Of a stretch of 64,000 nt of DNA, positions 51,325-59,242 are shown in pieces; position 1 is the stretch's first letter; every line of letters starts with the position of its first letter. The notes under the pieces were generated by a model that saw only the letters and a program-made list of their open reading frames with translations, searched no databases and was not told the origin of the DNA. The stretch is from Mesorhizobium sp. M1E.F.Ca.ET.045.02.1.1 (GTDB lineage Bacteria > Pseudomonadota > Alphaproteobacteria > Rhizobiales > Rhizobiaceae), in contig NZ_CP034447.1 of the NCBI RefSeq assembly GCF_003952485.1, positions 5,036,501-5,100,500 on the forward strand. Direction: 5' to 3'. A program made the translations under genes and the position numbers.

Positions 51325-52464
51325 ATGCGGATTTTTGGCGTCGTCAGTTTCGTGCTCGCATCGCTTGGCCTTGCCGGCTGTTCCTCGACGGCGGGCGTCG
51401 ATGCCTTGCAGATACCGTCCAGCGAGACGACGAGTTCGGTTGTCAGACCCAGCGCCCCTGTGACCAAGGCCATCAGGACGGCTGAAACCGAGACAACCGT
51501 CGAGACCATGTCGATGTCCGGCGCCGCGCGTATGAGGCCGCCGGCGCCGGTGCTTGAGGCGGACAATGCGCGAACCGACGACGAGACTTCGCGTCCTGAC
51601 GGCGAGACTTCGCGTCCCTTCGGCCTGGCCGAGGAAGAGACGGTGGCGTTTCCCGCGCAGGACCTGCCGGACAGCGTCGAGCCGCCGGTCCAGGAGGCGG
51701 CGCTCGTCTCGCCGCCGAAGCGGCTGTCGCGCGCGGCACCCGCCATGCTGGCGAGCCCGGTCACCCGCTATGCTTTCCGCGATGCCAAGCCGATCAATTT
51801 CGGCCGCTCCTCGCCTCGTCATCTCGCCGTTCACGGCGTCGACGTCTCGCGCTGGCAGGGCAACATCAATTGGCAGAAGCTTCGCGCGCAGGGCGCCAAC
51901 TTCGCCTACATCAAGGCGACCGACGGCGGCGACCATCTCGATCCGATGTTCATGAAGAACTGGCGCAATGCCGACGCCGCCGGGCTGAAGCGCGGCGCCT
52001 ATCATTTCTTCTACTGGTGCCGCACCGCCGGCGAGCAGGCCGACTGGTTCATCCGCAACGTGCCGAGGGCCGAAGGCGCGCTGCCGCCCGTCATCGACGT
52101 CGAGTGGAACGGTGAGTCCTCCTGCAGGCGCAGGCCTTCGCGTGAAACGGTGCTGGAGAAGATGCAGGTGTTCATGGACAAGCTGGAGCGCTATTACGGC
52201 CAGCGGCCCATCATCTATACCAGCCCTGATTTCTATCGCGACAATCTGCGCGGCGCCTTCCCGGATTATCCGTTCTGGCTGCGCGCGGTCGCCGCGCACC
52301 CGTCAAAGGTCTATCCCGGCCGCAAGTGGCTGTTCTGGCAGTATTCCGGCTCCGGCCTGTCACGCGGAGTGAGCGGCCGCATCGACCTCAACGTCTTTCA
52401 CGGCGACGAGCGGCAGTGGCGCAACTGGCTGGACGGCGGGCAGATGGTCGCCGACGCGGATTGA
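51325..52464 (+). CDS. GH25-family lysozyme-like lipoprotein
   Basis: 379 residues from the ATG at 51325; an upstream ATG at 51304 is less likely. The signal MRIFGVVSFVLASLGLAGC has the lipobox LAGC. A linker of about 140 residues, low in complexity and including a local DETSRPDGETSRP duplication, precedes a GH25 catalytic domain: GVDVSRWQGNINWQKL, ANFAYIKATDGG, PPVIDVEWNG (catalytic DxE) and IIYTSPDFYR. GH25 enzymes cleave the glycan strand of peptidoglycan. Confidence 0.87.
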   Translation: MRIFGVVSFVLASLGLAGCSSTAGVDALQIPSSETTSSVVRPSAPVTKAIRTAETETTVETMSMSGAARMRPPAPVLEADNARTDDETSRPDGETSRPFGLAEEETVAFPAQDLPDSVEPPVQEAALVSPPKRLSRAAPAMLASPVTRYAFRDAKPINFGRSSPRHLAVHGVDVSRWQGNINWQKLRAQGANFAYIKATDGGDHLDPMFMKNWRNADAAGLKRGAYHFFYWCRTAGEQADWFIRNVPRAEGALPPVIDVEWNGESSCRRRPSRETVLEKMQVFMDKLERYYGQRPIIYTSPDFYRDNLRGAFPDYPFWLRAVAAHPSKVYPGRKWLFWQYSGSGLSRGVSGRIDLNVFHGDERQWRNWLDGGQMVADAD

Positions 52465-52593
52465 TCCGCTTTCGAACCTCTGTGCACGCGGTCGCGGCCG
52501 CGATTCTGCGTATGTCGCGTAGGCCAGCACGCCCATGAAGATCGCGAAATAGGCCAGGACGACGGCGAGGACGATCAGGGTCTCGGTGGGCAC
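52360..52593 (-). CDS. Small single-pass membrane protein overlapping the GH25 3' end
   Basis: 77 residues from a GTG at 52593, with AGGAGA about 6 bases upstream. PTETLIVLAVVLAYFAIFMGVLAYATYAES is one transmembrane helix followed by a basic tail, resembling short membrane proteins of Rhizobiales. The last 35 residues lie antisense to the end of the lysozyme gene and may not all be real. The start site and membrane helix support a gene; the overlap lowers certainty. Confidence 0.5.
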   Translation of the reverse strand: MPTETLIVLAVVLAYFAIFMGVLAYATYAESRPRPRAQRFESGSIRVGDHLPAVQPVAPLPLVAVKDVEVDAAAHSA

Positions 52594-52796
52594 ATCCAGT
52601 CTCCTTGAATAAACAGCCAAGGAGACTGCAGGAAGAGCCGCGATGCGTTGACCTGGATCAAGCGATTTGCCGTTTTATTTGGCCGGCGCATCGGCGGCAA
52701 TTTCAGCATTTCGCTAACCACCCGCTCACCCTGTCCCTTGGCGGTGCGGCAACCGCCTTCCGGTAACGTATCCGTGATCGGGTTTTGGAGGGGTCG

Positions 52797-53333
52797 ATGC
52801 GCAGTCCAGTCGTGGCAATCGTTTTCGCAGCCGCTGTCGGCTACGGGTTCTTCAACACGCCCGGCCACAGCAACAAGCCGATCGCCATCCCTGAGGCCGC
52901 GCCCGGCGCCTCGCCGACGGCGCCGCGTCCGGTGAAGGAAAACGTCGTCGCCTACTATACCGGCGACAAAGCGATGCAGAACGCCAAGGCCAAGGGCCAT
53001 TCGACGCTGCCGCGCTTCCATGCGCTGATGGCGGCCGGCACACCGGGCACCTACACGGTGAAATTCCCGCTGACCCAGAACGGCGCCACCGAGCATATCT
53101 GGCTGCAGCTTGTGGGTTACAGCGGCGGCCACTTCGTCGGCCTGCTTGCCGACAAGCCGGTCAACGGCAACCAGTACAAGATGGGCGACCGCATGACGGT
53201 GGCCGAGGTGGACGTCGAGGACTGGATGATCCGCAACGGCGGCGACGTCTATGGCGGCTACACGGTCCGCCAGGCGCTCGCCGACATGCCGAAGGAAAAG
53301 GCCGCGAAATACGGGATCACGTTCAAGGATTGA
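52797..53333 (+). CDS. DUF2314 protein
   Basis: 178 residues from the ATG at 52797 behind TGGAGGGG. A hydrophobic start (MRSPVVAIVFAAAVGYGFF) suggests export or a membrane anchor. The main domain has AMQNAKAKGHSTLPRFHALMAAGTPGTYTVKFPLTQNG, then GATEHIWLQLVGYSGGHFVGLLADKPVNGNQYKMGDRMTVAEVDVEDWMI, typical of DUF2314. Function is unknown. Confidence 0.82.
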   Translation: MRSPVVAIVFAAAVGYGFFNTPGHSNKPIAIPEAAPGASPTAPRPVKENVVAYYTGDKAMQNAKAKGHSTLPRFHALMAAGTPGTYTVKFPLTQNGATEHIWLQLVGYSGGHFVGLLADKPVNGNQYKMGDRMTVAEVDVEDWMIRNGGDVYGGYTVRQALADMPKEKAAKYGITFKD

Positions 53334-53354
53334 GGGGCGAACGTTGGGTGCCGC

Positions 53355-53810
53355 TCAGACGGTGACAAGATCCGTGTGGCCAAAGCCTTTCGAGTAATCG
53401 AGCACGGAAATCACCGAAGGCACCACGCGGAAGATGCGCACCTCGTCCGGCGTCGGCATCGGGCCCGGGAGCGAGGTTTGCGGCGGATATTTCATCGGCA
53501 GCATCCGCAGAACCTTCTCGGCCTCGGCCTTGTCGGTGACCGGCTGCGCGCGCGCCGCCATGGAAAGTCCGGTAATCTCCATCACTTGCGGCGCGTCGTG
53601 GTCGATGGTCAGGGACACGCGATCGTCCCGCGCGATGTTCGCCGCCTTCTGGCTGTCCAGACCGCAGAGGAAGTAGAGGGTGAGGCCTTCGTTGACGTAG
53701 CCGACCGTCGTGGCCTGCGGCCAACCGTCCGGCCTCAGCGTTGCAACGGTCATGACCCGATGCTGATCCAAGAGCGTCTGGATCTTGGTTTTGATCTCCT
53801 TGTCCATCAT
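53355..53810 (-). CDS. Pyridoxamine 5'-phosphate oxidase-family FMN-binding protein
   Basis: 151 residues from the ATG at 53810, behind GGAGGCG. VMTVATLRPDGWPQATTVGYVNEGLTLYFLCGLDSQKAANIARDDRVSLTID is the FMN-binding split barrel seen in general stress and PPOX-like proteins. Such proteins reduce flavin-linked substrates or bind heme or F420; the substrate is unknown. It converges on the DUF2314 gene. Confidence 0.82.
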   Translation of the reverse strand: MMDKEIKTKIQTLLDQHRVMTVATLRPDGWPQATTVGYVNEGLTLYFLCGLDSQKAANIARDDRVSLTIDHDAPQVMEITGLSMAARAQPVTDKAEAEKVLRMLPMKYPPQTSLPGPMPTPDEVRIFRVVPSVISVLDYSKGFGHTDLVTV

Positions 53811-54150
53811 CGCCTCCAAAATTAATTATGAAGGCGGCCATAGTACGCATCATGGATAGCTTGGCTTTGACGTGCATCAACGCATGAGCGGCAACGCGCC
53901 CCTGGCGGCGATGTTCGACAGGACGAACACATGCCGCCACTCGCTGGCGCTGCGGAACGATCCGGCGCGGCATTCGTTGGATGATCGGCCAGGGACGTCG
54001 TGCGGCTAGGCAGACGCTCTCCGAAAATCAGGCGAATGACCGAACCGCACGTGTTGTCCAGCCGGAAGAGGACCTTGGCTGCGATCGAAGCCGGTCCGTG
54101 GGTCGTCGCGGGGCGTGGGCCTTGCGGCATCAAAAGCGGAAGGGACCAAC
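53811..54150. other. 340-bp stretch with no credible gene
   Basis: Short frames such as the 41-codon one from 53884 lack family features and ribosome sites. No repeat of families A-D is present. It probably holds the promoters of the flanking, oppositely oriented genes. Confidence 0.4.
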
Positions 54151-54621
54151 ATGCCACTGACACTGACAAGTCCGGCGTTCGCCGACGGCGATCCCATCCC
54201 CGAGCGTTTTGCCCGCGATGGTGAAAATATCTCCCCGCCTCTGAAATGGTCTGGGATCCCTGACGGGACCAGGAGTCTGGTTCTCGTCGTGGACGACCCC
54301 GATGCACCACGCGGGACGTTCGGCCACTGGGCGGTGTTCAACATTTCGCCCGACGTCGAGCAACTTGCCGAAGGGGAAGACGGGAAGCCGGGAACCGAAG
54401 CGCTCCAGCAGGGGAAGAACGACTTCGGCAACGCCTCCTACGATGGCCCGGCCCCGCCGGTCGGGCACGGAGTTCACCACTATCATTTCCGGCTGGCGGC
54501 TCTTGATGTGCCGAGCCTCGGCATTCCAGGCCAGACCGGAGTCAAGGAAATCTGGAAGGAGGCCCGGCGCCACGCCATTGAGGCGGCGGAACTCGTGGGC
54601 ACGTACGAACATTCCGCCTGA
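54151..54621 (+). CDS. YbhB/YbcL-type Raf kinase inhibitor-like (PEBP) protein
   Basis: 156 residues from the ATG at 54151, preceded by GGAAGGGACC. The PEBP signature is clear: RSLVLVVDDPDAPRGTFGHWAVFNISP forms the anion-binding pocket, and HGVHHYHFRLAALDVPSLG matches the second conserved block. Bacterial members bind phospho-ligands; no specific function is known. It has no signal peptide. Confidence 0.9.
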   Translation: MPLTLTSPAFADGDPIPERFARDGENISPPLKWSGIPDGTRSLVLVVDDPDAPRGTFGHWAVFNISPDVEQLAEGEDGKPGTEALQQGKNDFGNASYDGPAPPVGHGVHHYHFRLAALDVPSLGIPGQTGVKEIWKEARRHAIEAAELVGTYEHSA

Positions 54622-54677
54622 GTGGCGAAGGCCTTTTGCGGTCAGGCAGCGCCGGCCGCATCACTCGGGAGCCCGCA

Positions 54678-54914
54678 ATGAACAATCCGAACAATCCCGA
54701 ACCGATGCCGGGCGATCCCAATCCTGAGCCTTCCCGGCCTCCTGCTCCGCCGGAAAACCCGCCCGGAGAACCACCAGGCGTTCCTCCGCCTTCACCCGAT
54801 CCCATCCCGGGACCGGGAAGGGGACCTCCAGATATCCCGCCGGACGTGCCACCTGAGATTCCGCCGGAGGAGCCGACATTTCCCAGGCCGACGGCAGAAG
54901 AGTTCCGCGCGTAG
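54678..54914 (+). CDS. Proline-rich low-complexity small protein
   Basis: 78 residues from the ATG at 54678, with a weak CGGGA site. More than a third of the residues are proline, in P-x-x-P and PPD/PPE patterns (for example DIPPDVPPEIPPEEPTFP), plus Glu and Gly. It should be extended and unfolded. A coding-size frame of such composition could arise by chance in GC-rich DNA, so expression is uncertain; the start codon and lack of an alternative gene favour it. Confidence 0.45.
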   Translation: MNNPNNPEPMPGDPNPEPSRPPAPPENPPGEPPGVPPPSPDPIPGPGRGPPDIPPDVPPEIPPEEPTFPRPTAEEFRA

Positions 54915-54962
54915 CGGTGGCGTTGAAGCGCGTCGCGACGAAACGGATTCAGGCGACGCGCT

Positions 54963-55871
54963 TTACGTCCTTGTTTTGATGCCGCTTCCTTCGATCATGC
55001 GGATGACCTGCTCGATGTCCCGTGGCTCGATGCCGAGTTCCGGCAGCCCCGGCATGCCGCCTGTCGTCACGTTGTCCTGGCGCATGAGATCGACCTGGTT
55101 GCGCGTGAAAGGCGGCGTCGGGAGAAATTCCGCCACTCCCGCCAGGGCGCTCCAGGCGATGAACGGCATAGGCACCAGGATCGGATGAGCGCCGAACCTT
55201 CGGGCGATTTCGCGAACCAGCTCCCGGTAACGCAAAATGCGAGGACCGCCGACCTCGAACGTAGACACATCCTGGCTAGGATCGGCGAGCAAGCGGCTCA
55301 CCGCTTCGGCGACGTCGCCGACATAGACGGGCTGAAGCCGCGTAGCTCCCTGGCCGAACAGCGGATAGACGGGCAGCAGCCGGACCAGCCGAACAAGCGT
55401 CGTGAGAAAAGCGTCGTCCGGTCCGATCATGACGGCCGAGCGCAAGACAATCGTGTCGGGAAACGAGTTCCTGACCGCGTCCTCCCCGCGCCCGCGTGCC
55501 TTGATATACCTTGATGTGGATCGCGGATCTGCGCCTATCCCCGAGATATGGACGAGCCGTTCGACCCCGGCTTGCCGCGCGGCGCTCGCCAAATCGGCTG
55601 CCGCCGTCACGTGCATCCTTTCGAACGTCAAGCCGCCATGCTCGACATAGAGGCTGACCGCGTTCACCACCGCGTCTGATCCGGCAATTGCCGGGCCGAT
55701 CGATGATCTGTCCAGAATATCCGCTTTGACCTGTTCGGGCGCTTTCGCTTCCGAGCCGGTTACCCGCCGCGCTTGGCGGGACACTGCCCGCACTTCAAAG
55801 CCCTTGTCCAGCAGCCGCTCGACGATACTGCGGCCGAGGAATCCGGTCCCACCGAACACAGCTACCTTCAT
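54963..55871 (-). CDS. NAD(P)-binding protein, NDUFA9/NmrA-like (atypical SDR)
   Basis: 302 residues. The N-terminal Rossmann motif VAVFGGTGFLGRSIVERLLDKGFEVRAVSR is followed by GSDAVVNAVSLYVEHGG, VERLVHISGIGADP and YIKARGRGEDAVRNSFPDTIVLRSAVMIGPDDAFL, the atypical SDR5 pattern of complex I NDUFA9-like proteins. Roles in quinone or respiratory-complex assembly are known for some relatives; here the role is unknown. A family A repeat lies directly upstream of its start. Confidence 0.87.
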   Translation of the reverse strand: MKVAVFGGTGFLGRSIVERLLDKGFEVRAVSRQARRVTGSEAKAPEQVKADILDRSSIGPAIAGSDAVVNAVSLYVEHGGLTFERMHVTAAADLASAARQAGVERLVHISGIGADPRSTSRYIKARGRGEDAVRNSFPDTIVLRSAVMIGPDDAFLTTLVRLVRLLPVYPLFGQGATRLQPVYVGDVAEAVSRLLADPSQDVSTFEVGGPRILRYRELVREIARRFGAHPILVPMPFIAWSALAGVAEFLPTPPFTRNQVDLMRQDNVTTGGMPGLPELGIEPRDIEQVIRMIEGSGIKTRT

Positions 55872-55893
55872 CGATGCTCCTCGCGCGTCGCCT

Positions 55894-56172
55894 CTAAAGC
55901 CCGTCGCGATTTTTCAGATTTGCTCCATGCGCTTTAGGTTTCTGGTTTGACGCATATGTCCCGAAACTGGTTCCCACTTTCGGGAGACATACTTTAAGGC
56001 GCGCCCGCCACGGCGCCGACGAAAGCCTGGCGAGTGCCAGCAGGTCGATGTTGCCGTTTGCAGTAAGGCGATCTCCGTCCAATTCGATCCGCAGTCTCGA
56101 AGGATCGGATTCCGATTGACGCTCAAGCTCCAAGGCGGTTGCCTCGCGAACCTCCTCTTGCTCCGCAGACAT
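55894..56172 (-). CDS. Hypothetical protein whose C-terminus is encoded by a repeat element
   Basis: 92 residues from the ATG at 56172. The first 58 (MSAEQEEVREATALELERQSESDPSRLRIELDGDRLTANGNIDLLALARLSS) look like an ordinary acidic small domain. The last third, beginning near KVCLPKVGTSFG, is read from the family A repeat. The insertion probably replaced the original end of the gene. It starts 7 bases after the stop of the next gene, forming a pair. Confidence 0.55.
   Translation of the reverse strand: MSAEQEEVREATALELERQSESDPSRLRIELDGDRLTANGNIDLLALARLSSAPWRARLKVCLPKVGTSFGTYASNQKPKAHGANLKNRDGL
55897..55997. repeat. Rhizobial palindromic intergenic repeat, family A, copy 2
   Basis: Same ordered blocks as at 2124-2212: CCCGTCGCGATTTTTCAG, CATGCGCTTTAGG and CCCGAAACTGGTTCCCACTTTCGGGAGA, with a CCCGAAA/TTTCGGG stem. 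It overlaps the 3' end of the small gene at 55894-56172 and contributes its coding tail. Confidence 0.78.
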
Positions 56173-56179
56173 GTCCAAA

Positions 56180-56419
56180 TCAGATCGCTGGAACCCATTT
56201 CCAGAACACGCCTTCCATCCTCTCGGGATAGTATTTGAATTCGCATTCGAACCGTCGTCCGTAGCTGGCAGCGGCAGCAAGCGCTGCCTTGCTGACGGGC
56301 CGCATGCCCGTTCCCGGCGCGAACCAGTCCTCCAGCAGATCGTCGGGCACATAGGCGCCGATCCTCAGCGGCAGTTGCTGCAGGACGACGTCCATTTCCT
56401 TCGGCGGCACCGCGTTCAT
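56180..56419 (-). CDS. Hypothetical small protein (first gene of a pair)
   Basis: 79 residues from the ATG at 56419; the frame is open further upstream. Contains LQQLPLRIGAYVPDDLLEDWFAPGTGMRPVSKAALAAAASYGRRFECEFKYYPERMEGVFWKWVPAI. I recognise no family. It is followed 7 bases later by the repeat-tailed gene. Its upstream region is interrupted by IS4 copy 2 about 130 bases away, which may have separated it from its promoter. Confidence 0.5.
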   Translation of the reverse strand: MNAVPPKEMDVVLQQLPLRIGAYVPDDLLEDWFAPGTGMRPVSKAALAAAASYGRRFECEFKYYPERMEGVFWKWVPAI

Positions 56420-56533
56420 TCGCTTCCGGCTCCTCGCGGGTGCGGTGAATGTGAAGTTCCTGCGATTCCACGCACTAGTGAACTGCGTTCTCGGTCCGGA
56501 GTTCCATGAGAACCGGCCGGAAACCGCTTCTTC

Positions 56534-56550
56534 CCTTCTCCCCTTGTGGG
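56534..56550. repeat. Intergenic repeat family C, fragment left of IS4 copy 2
   Basis: CCTTCTCCCCTTGTGGG ends exactly at the element; the repeat continues at 58064 with CCCCTTGTGGGGGAAGG. This is the same target position as in IS4 copy 1. Confidence 0.8.
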
Positions 56551-58063
56551 CTAGCGTGCGCACACATTTGCTTCGGGCTCATTTTTGCGAGGCCAGAACG
56601 AAGCCGTCTGTGATGGCGTTGAAGCGTCTGAGGCCGTGGTTGAAGGTGATGGGCCCTGGCGGGCGTTCCTTTTCGTAGCCGTTCCAGCCTCCGAGCCTGG
56701 CGATACACCAGGCGGCCCAGGCGAGCGTGTGCATGGGGTGCGGGTTCTTCTGCTTTTGGGTCTTGCCTTCGAGCTTGGCGATGAGCACTTCCAGGACGGT
56801 GATCTCGGTGGGATCGAAGAGGTGTGCGGCCTGGAAGCGCTGGCCCGGCGAACCACGCCCGTGTACGAGTTGCATGACCTTGGTGGCGACGACCAGAGCG
56901 GTGGCGGCCAGACGTTCGAGTGCATCGCCGTCGGCGATGAGACTTTCCTCCAGATCGATGGCCTGCGACTTCACGGTCCGAAACAGCTGTTCGACGCTCC
57001 AACGCGAGCGATACAGGTCGACGATGCGGCAGGCATCGGCGAGCGTTTCGACGCTGTGGGTGGTCAACAGCCGCCAGATCACCGCGTCCTTGGCCGAAGG
57101 TGGATCGATCTCACGCACTTCCACCATGTTGAGCGTGAGTTCGCGCGGATCGCGGCTGTCGGCGCCAAGGCGGGGCTGGCGCAAGCTCACCGCGGTGAAG
57201 CGAACGGCCAGTTCGACGGTGCGGGCCGGCCGGCCGGGTCGGGCCTGCAGTTCGAAGGCAATGCGGCCGGCTTCCGGCGTCTTGGCGATCGCGCCGAACA
57301 GGCGCTCGCCCCGCGTGCCCAAGGCCCGATCCCGTACAGCGCGGATGAGCACATGGGTGCGCTCGTCGGGCAGCCTTGCAAACACTTCGTAGATGTCGGC
57401 CTCGCGGTCGCCGATCACCGTCATCTGCGGCGCGTCGGTCAGCGCCTGGCATGCCGCCTTGGCGGTGCCGATCCACTTGTGGCTTTCCTTGGCTTCGATC
57501 GGCAGCGCCTGGTAGTCATCCGCCTTCTCTGCCTCGCGCCGCCAGATCGTGGCGCCTGCAAGGCCAAGGACCGAGCCGTCCACGGCATCCACGGCCAACG
57601 CCGGATGCACGAACAGCCCGATATCGGTGCCATTGCCGACACGACCGAGGCCGCGCTTGCGCGAAGCCTTGGCTTCATAGTTGATCTCGCTGCTGTCCTC
57701 GATGATCAGCACGTGGCGGCCGGCGGCCAGTTCGGCGGTTCGCGCCGCCGCCGTGCGGATGATCTCTTGCGTGCTCACGTGGCGATTGCGAAACAGGCGT
57801 GTGAATGCGACCTTCTCGGCGCGCGTGTCGGCCAGCCGGCGCATGCCCGTGCTGACACGCGCAAACATGCGCTCCAGAACCATGCTCCCCTTTTTTGCAG
57901 GCGCAGGTCGCCGAAGTAGCCAAGCAACGAAGCCATCGTCAAAACCTCCAGAATCAACAATGGCGGCTACAGAATCACATACAATTCAACCGCTTCAAGC
58001 CATTTTCCGACGGCGCCTCTTCACGCTTGACCACAGCACGAAGCAAATGTGTGCGCACGCTAG
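56551..58063 (-). mobile_element. IS4-family insertion sequence, copy 2 (1513 bp)
   Basis: Same length, ends and orientation as copy 1 at 21030-22542, with the 11-bp duplication CCCCTTGTGGG at 56540-56550 and 58064-58074. By eye it differs from copy 1 at a few bases, for instance GTCTG for GTGTG near 56606 and GTGAATG for GTGAACG near 57803. The two copies can recombine. Confidence 0.92.
56579..57883 (-). CDS. IS4-family transposase, copy 2
   Basis: 434 residues from the ATG at 57883, differing from copy 1 at three visible residues near the C-terminus (PMHTL for PTHTL, TFNHG for TFTHG, ITDGF for ITHGF). The DDE motifs (VLIIEDSSEIN, VIGDREADIYE, SRWSVEQLFRTVK) are intact. The same out-of-frame N-terminal start MASLLGYFGDLRL lies upstream, at 57940. 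It is probably functional if copy 1 is. Confidence 0.9.
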   Translation of the reverse strand: MVLERMFARVSTGMRRLADTRAEKVAFTRLFRNRHVSTQEIIRTAAARTAELAAGRHVLIIEDSSEINYEAKASRKRGLGRVGNGTDIGLFVHPALAVDAVDGSVLGLAGATIWRREAEKADDYQALPIEAKESHKWIGTAKAACQALTDAPQMTVIGDREADIYEVFARLPDERTHVLIRAVRDRALGTRGERLFGAIAKTPEAGRIAFELQARPGRPARTVELAVRFTAVSLRQPRLGADSRDPRELTLNMVEVREIDPPSAKDAVIWRLLTTHSVETLADACRIVDLYRSRWSVEQLFRTVKSQAIDLEESLIADGDALERLAATALVVATKVMQLVHGRGSPGQRFQAAHLFDPTEITVLEVLIAKLEGKTQKQKNPHPMHTLAWAAWCIARLGGWNGYEKERPPGPITFNHGLRRFNAITDGFVLASQK

Positions 58064-58110
58064 CCCCTTGTGGGGGAAGGTGGCCGCGAAGCGGCCGGAT
58101 GAGGGGTGCT
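58064..58110. repeat. Intergenic repeat family C, fragment right of IS4 copy 2
   Basis: CCCCTTGTGGGGGAAGGTGG, then the stem GCCGCGAAGCGGC and CGGATGAGGGGTGCTCC, the normal order of the family in reverse. Confidence 0.8.
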
Positions 58111-58157
58111 CCAGCTTGGCGATATGCTCGAAATCGCCGCAGTCTCACTCCGTCCAA

Positions 58158-58297
58158 CACCCCTCATCCGTCTTGGCGCTGCGCGCCAATCCACCACCCG
58201 GCCCGTCGCAGGCTCCGTGCGTTCGAAGCTCGAAAAGCCAAGCAGTTGGCTTTTCGCCCGCTACGCGGACCGCTTCTCACCCCACAAGGGGAGAAGG
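58158..58297. repeat. Intergenic repeat family C, enlarged copy
   Basis: It starts ACACCCCTCATCCGTCTTGGCGCTGCGCGCCAA and ends CTTCTCACCCCACAAGGGGAGAAGG, but about 80 extra bases (GGCCCGTCGCAGGCTCC and following) lie in between. It forms an inverted pair with 58064-58110 and ends 13 bases before the glyoxalase-fold gene. Confidence 0.65.
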
Positions 58298-58309
58298 AGA
58301 GGGCGCGCG

Positions 58310-58681
58310 CTACGCCTCGCTGATCATCGCCTCGATGTTGTACCCATCGGGGTCGAGCACGAAGCAGGCGTAGTAATTTTCCGCATAGTTCGGGCGCGGG
58401 CCGGGCGCGCCATTGTCCGCGGCACCCGCCTCGAGCGCTGCCCGATGGAAAGCATTGACCTCTGCCTTGCTCTTCAGCCGGAAGGCGACATGCAGATGAG
58501 TGAGCGGCGGCTTCTCGCCGGTGCGCTGGATCTCGAACAGGCAGCCATTGCCGACATCGAAAGCCCAGAACACGCCTTCCTTGCCGAAGGAGAGACGATA
58601 CCCCAAGGGCGCAAAAGCCTTTTCGTAGAAGAGCTTGCTCTTATCGAGGTGGCTCACTTCGATGGTGATGTGGTCGAGCAT
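58310..58681 (-). CDS. VOC-family (glyoxalase-fold) protein
   Basis: 123 residues from the ATG at 58681. One VOC module: MLDHITIEVSHLDKSKLFYEKAFAPLGYRLSF at the start with a metal-ligand His, LTHLHVAFRLKSKAEVNAFHRAALEAGA with the second His, and YYACFVLDPDGYNIEAM with the Glu. The ligand set fits a metal-dependent lyase or dioxygenase of the small bacterial type; substrate is unknown. It lies right beside repeat C and IS4 copy 2. Confidence 0.87.
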   Translation of the reverse strand: MLDHITIEVSHLDKSKLFYEKAFAPLGYRLSFGKEGVFWAFDVGNGCLFEIQRTGEKPPLTHLHVAFRLKSKAEVNAFHRAALEAGAADNGAPGPRPNYAENYYACFVLDPDGYNIEAMISEA

Positions 58682-58708
58682 GATGGGGCTCGCTGGTCGT
58701 CTAAGCAA

Positions 58709-58736
58709 ATCGGCCCGATCTTGCGATCGGGCCGAT
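58709..58736. terminator. Perfect 12-bp hairpin upstream of the VOC gene
   Basis: ATCGGCCCGATC (58709-58720) pairs with GATCGGGCCGAT (58725-58736) across TTGC. On the minus strand it is followed by TTTGCTT. It lies 28 bases upstream of the VOC start, so it could stop transcripts arriving from the right or act in the leader. Confidence 0.5.
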
Positions 58737-58757
58737 AATGTCGTTGCGTCTAGTGAT

Positions 58758-58875
58758 CCCACACTCAAAGTTGTGGCTCTGCTCCTCTGGAAGCCATTGA
58801 AATCATTGGATGATTTTTTAGGAAGAAATTCCACACCCAAAGTTGTGACTCTCCCAGACGCAAAGTTGTAACCTT
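58758..58875. repeat. Three direct copies of a CAAAGTTGT motif
   Basis: CCCACACTCAAAGTTGTGGC at 58758-58777, TCCACACCCAAAGTTGTGAC at 58830-58849 and CCAGACGCAAAGTTGTAACC at 58854-58873. They share the core CAAAGTTGT and a CCaCaC lead. Spacing is 72 and 24 bases. Repeated short sites like these occur at the ends of IS21-type elements, so this may be the remnant of one end; no istA or istB gene is present. Confidence 0.55.
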
Positions 58876-59242
58876 GAGTGTCTCGGGAAGGTTTTTCGGG
58901 CGCGGTTTTCGCCCTTCAAGAGTGTCGTCGGCTTTCGGCCGGGGAAGTGTACCTCTGGCGCAGATGCTCATCGCCCGAAAGACAGAGCCGACTATGCCTT
59001 GCTTTCAGTCAGCCTTCCGGGTTGCGATCGTTGCACGGCGTTTAATTGGATCCGTCGGCAAAGGTCGCCTTCGCCCTAAGGCCGACATGTTCCAGGGCGC
59101 GCGAATGGCAGCCTTGCGCCACATGCACGAACCCGCTTCGCGGGAGGGGCGCCTCGTTCTGAGATGGCGCGACAGGCATTGGTCTTGAGCAGGTAGAAGC
59201 TGCGATCTGACCATGGAGTTCCTTCAACGATAGGAACTTGCC

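Larger units (their letters stand above)
58682..59242. other. 561-bp non-coding stretch between the VOC gene and the integrase
   Basis: Holds the 12-bp hairpin at 58709-58736 and three related direct repeats at 58758-58875. The rest probably contains the left end of the integrase/IS91 unit. No convincing gene. The part around 58740-58870 is lower in GC than the surroundings, suggesting foreign or degenerate mobile DNA. Confidence 0.5.

Noticed and set aside
53884..54009. A 41-codon frame starting MSGNAPLAAMFDRTN
   Set aside because: Too short, with no ribosome site and no recognisable pattern; treated as non-coding.
58758..58875. A possible CRISPR array
   Set aside because: There are only three imperfect repeats with unequal spacing (72 and 24) and no cas genes. 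This is not CRISPR.
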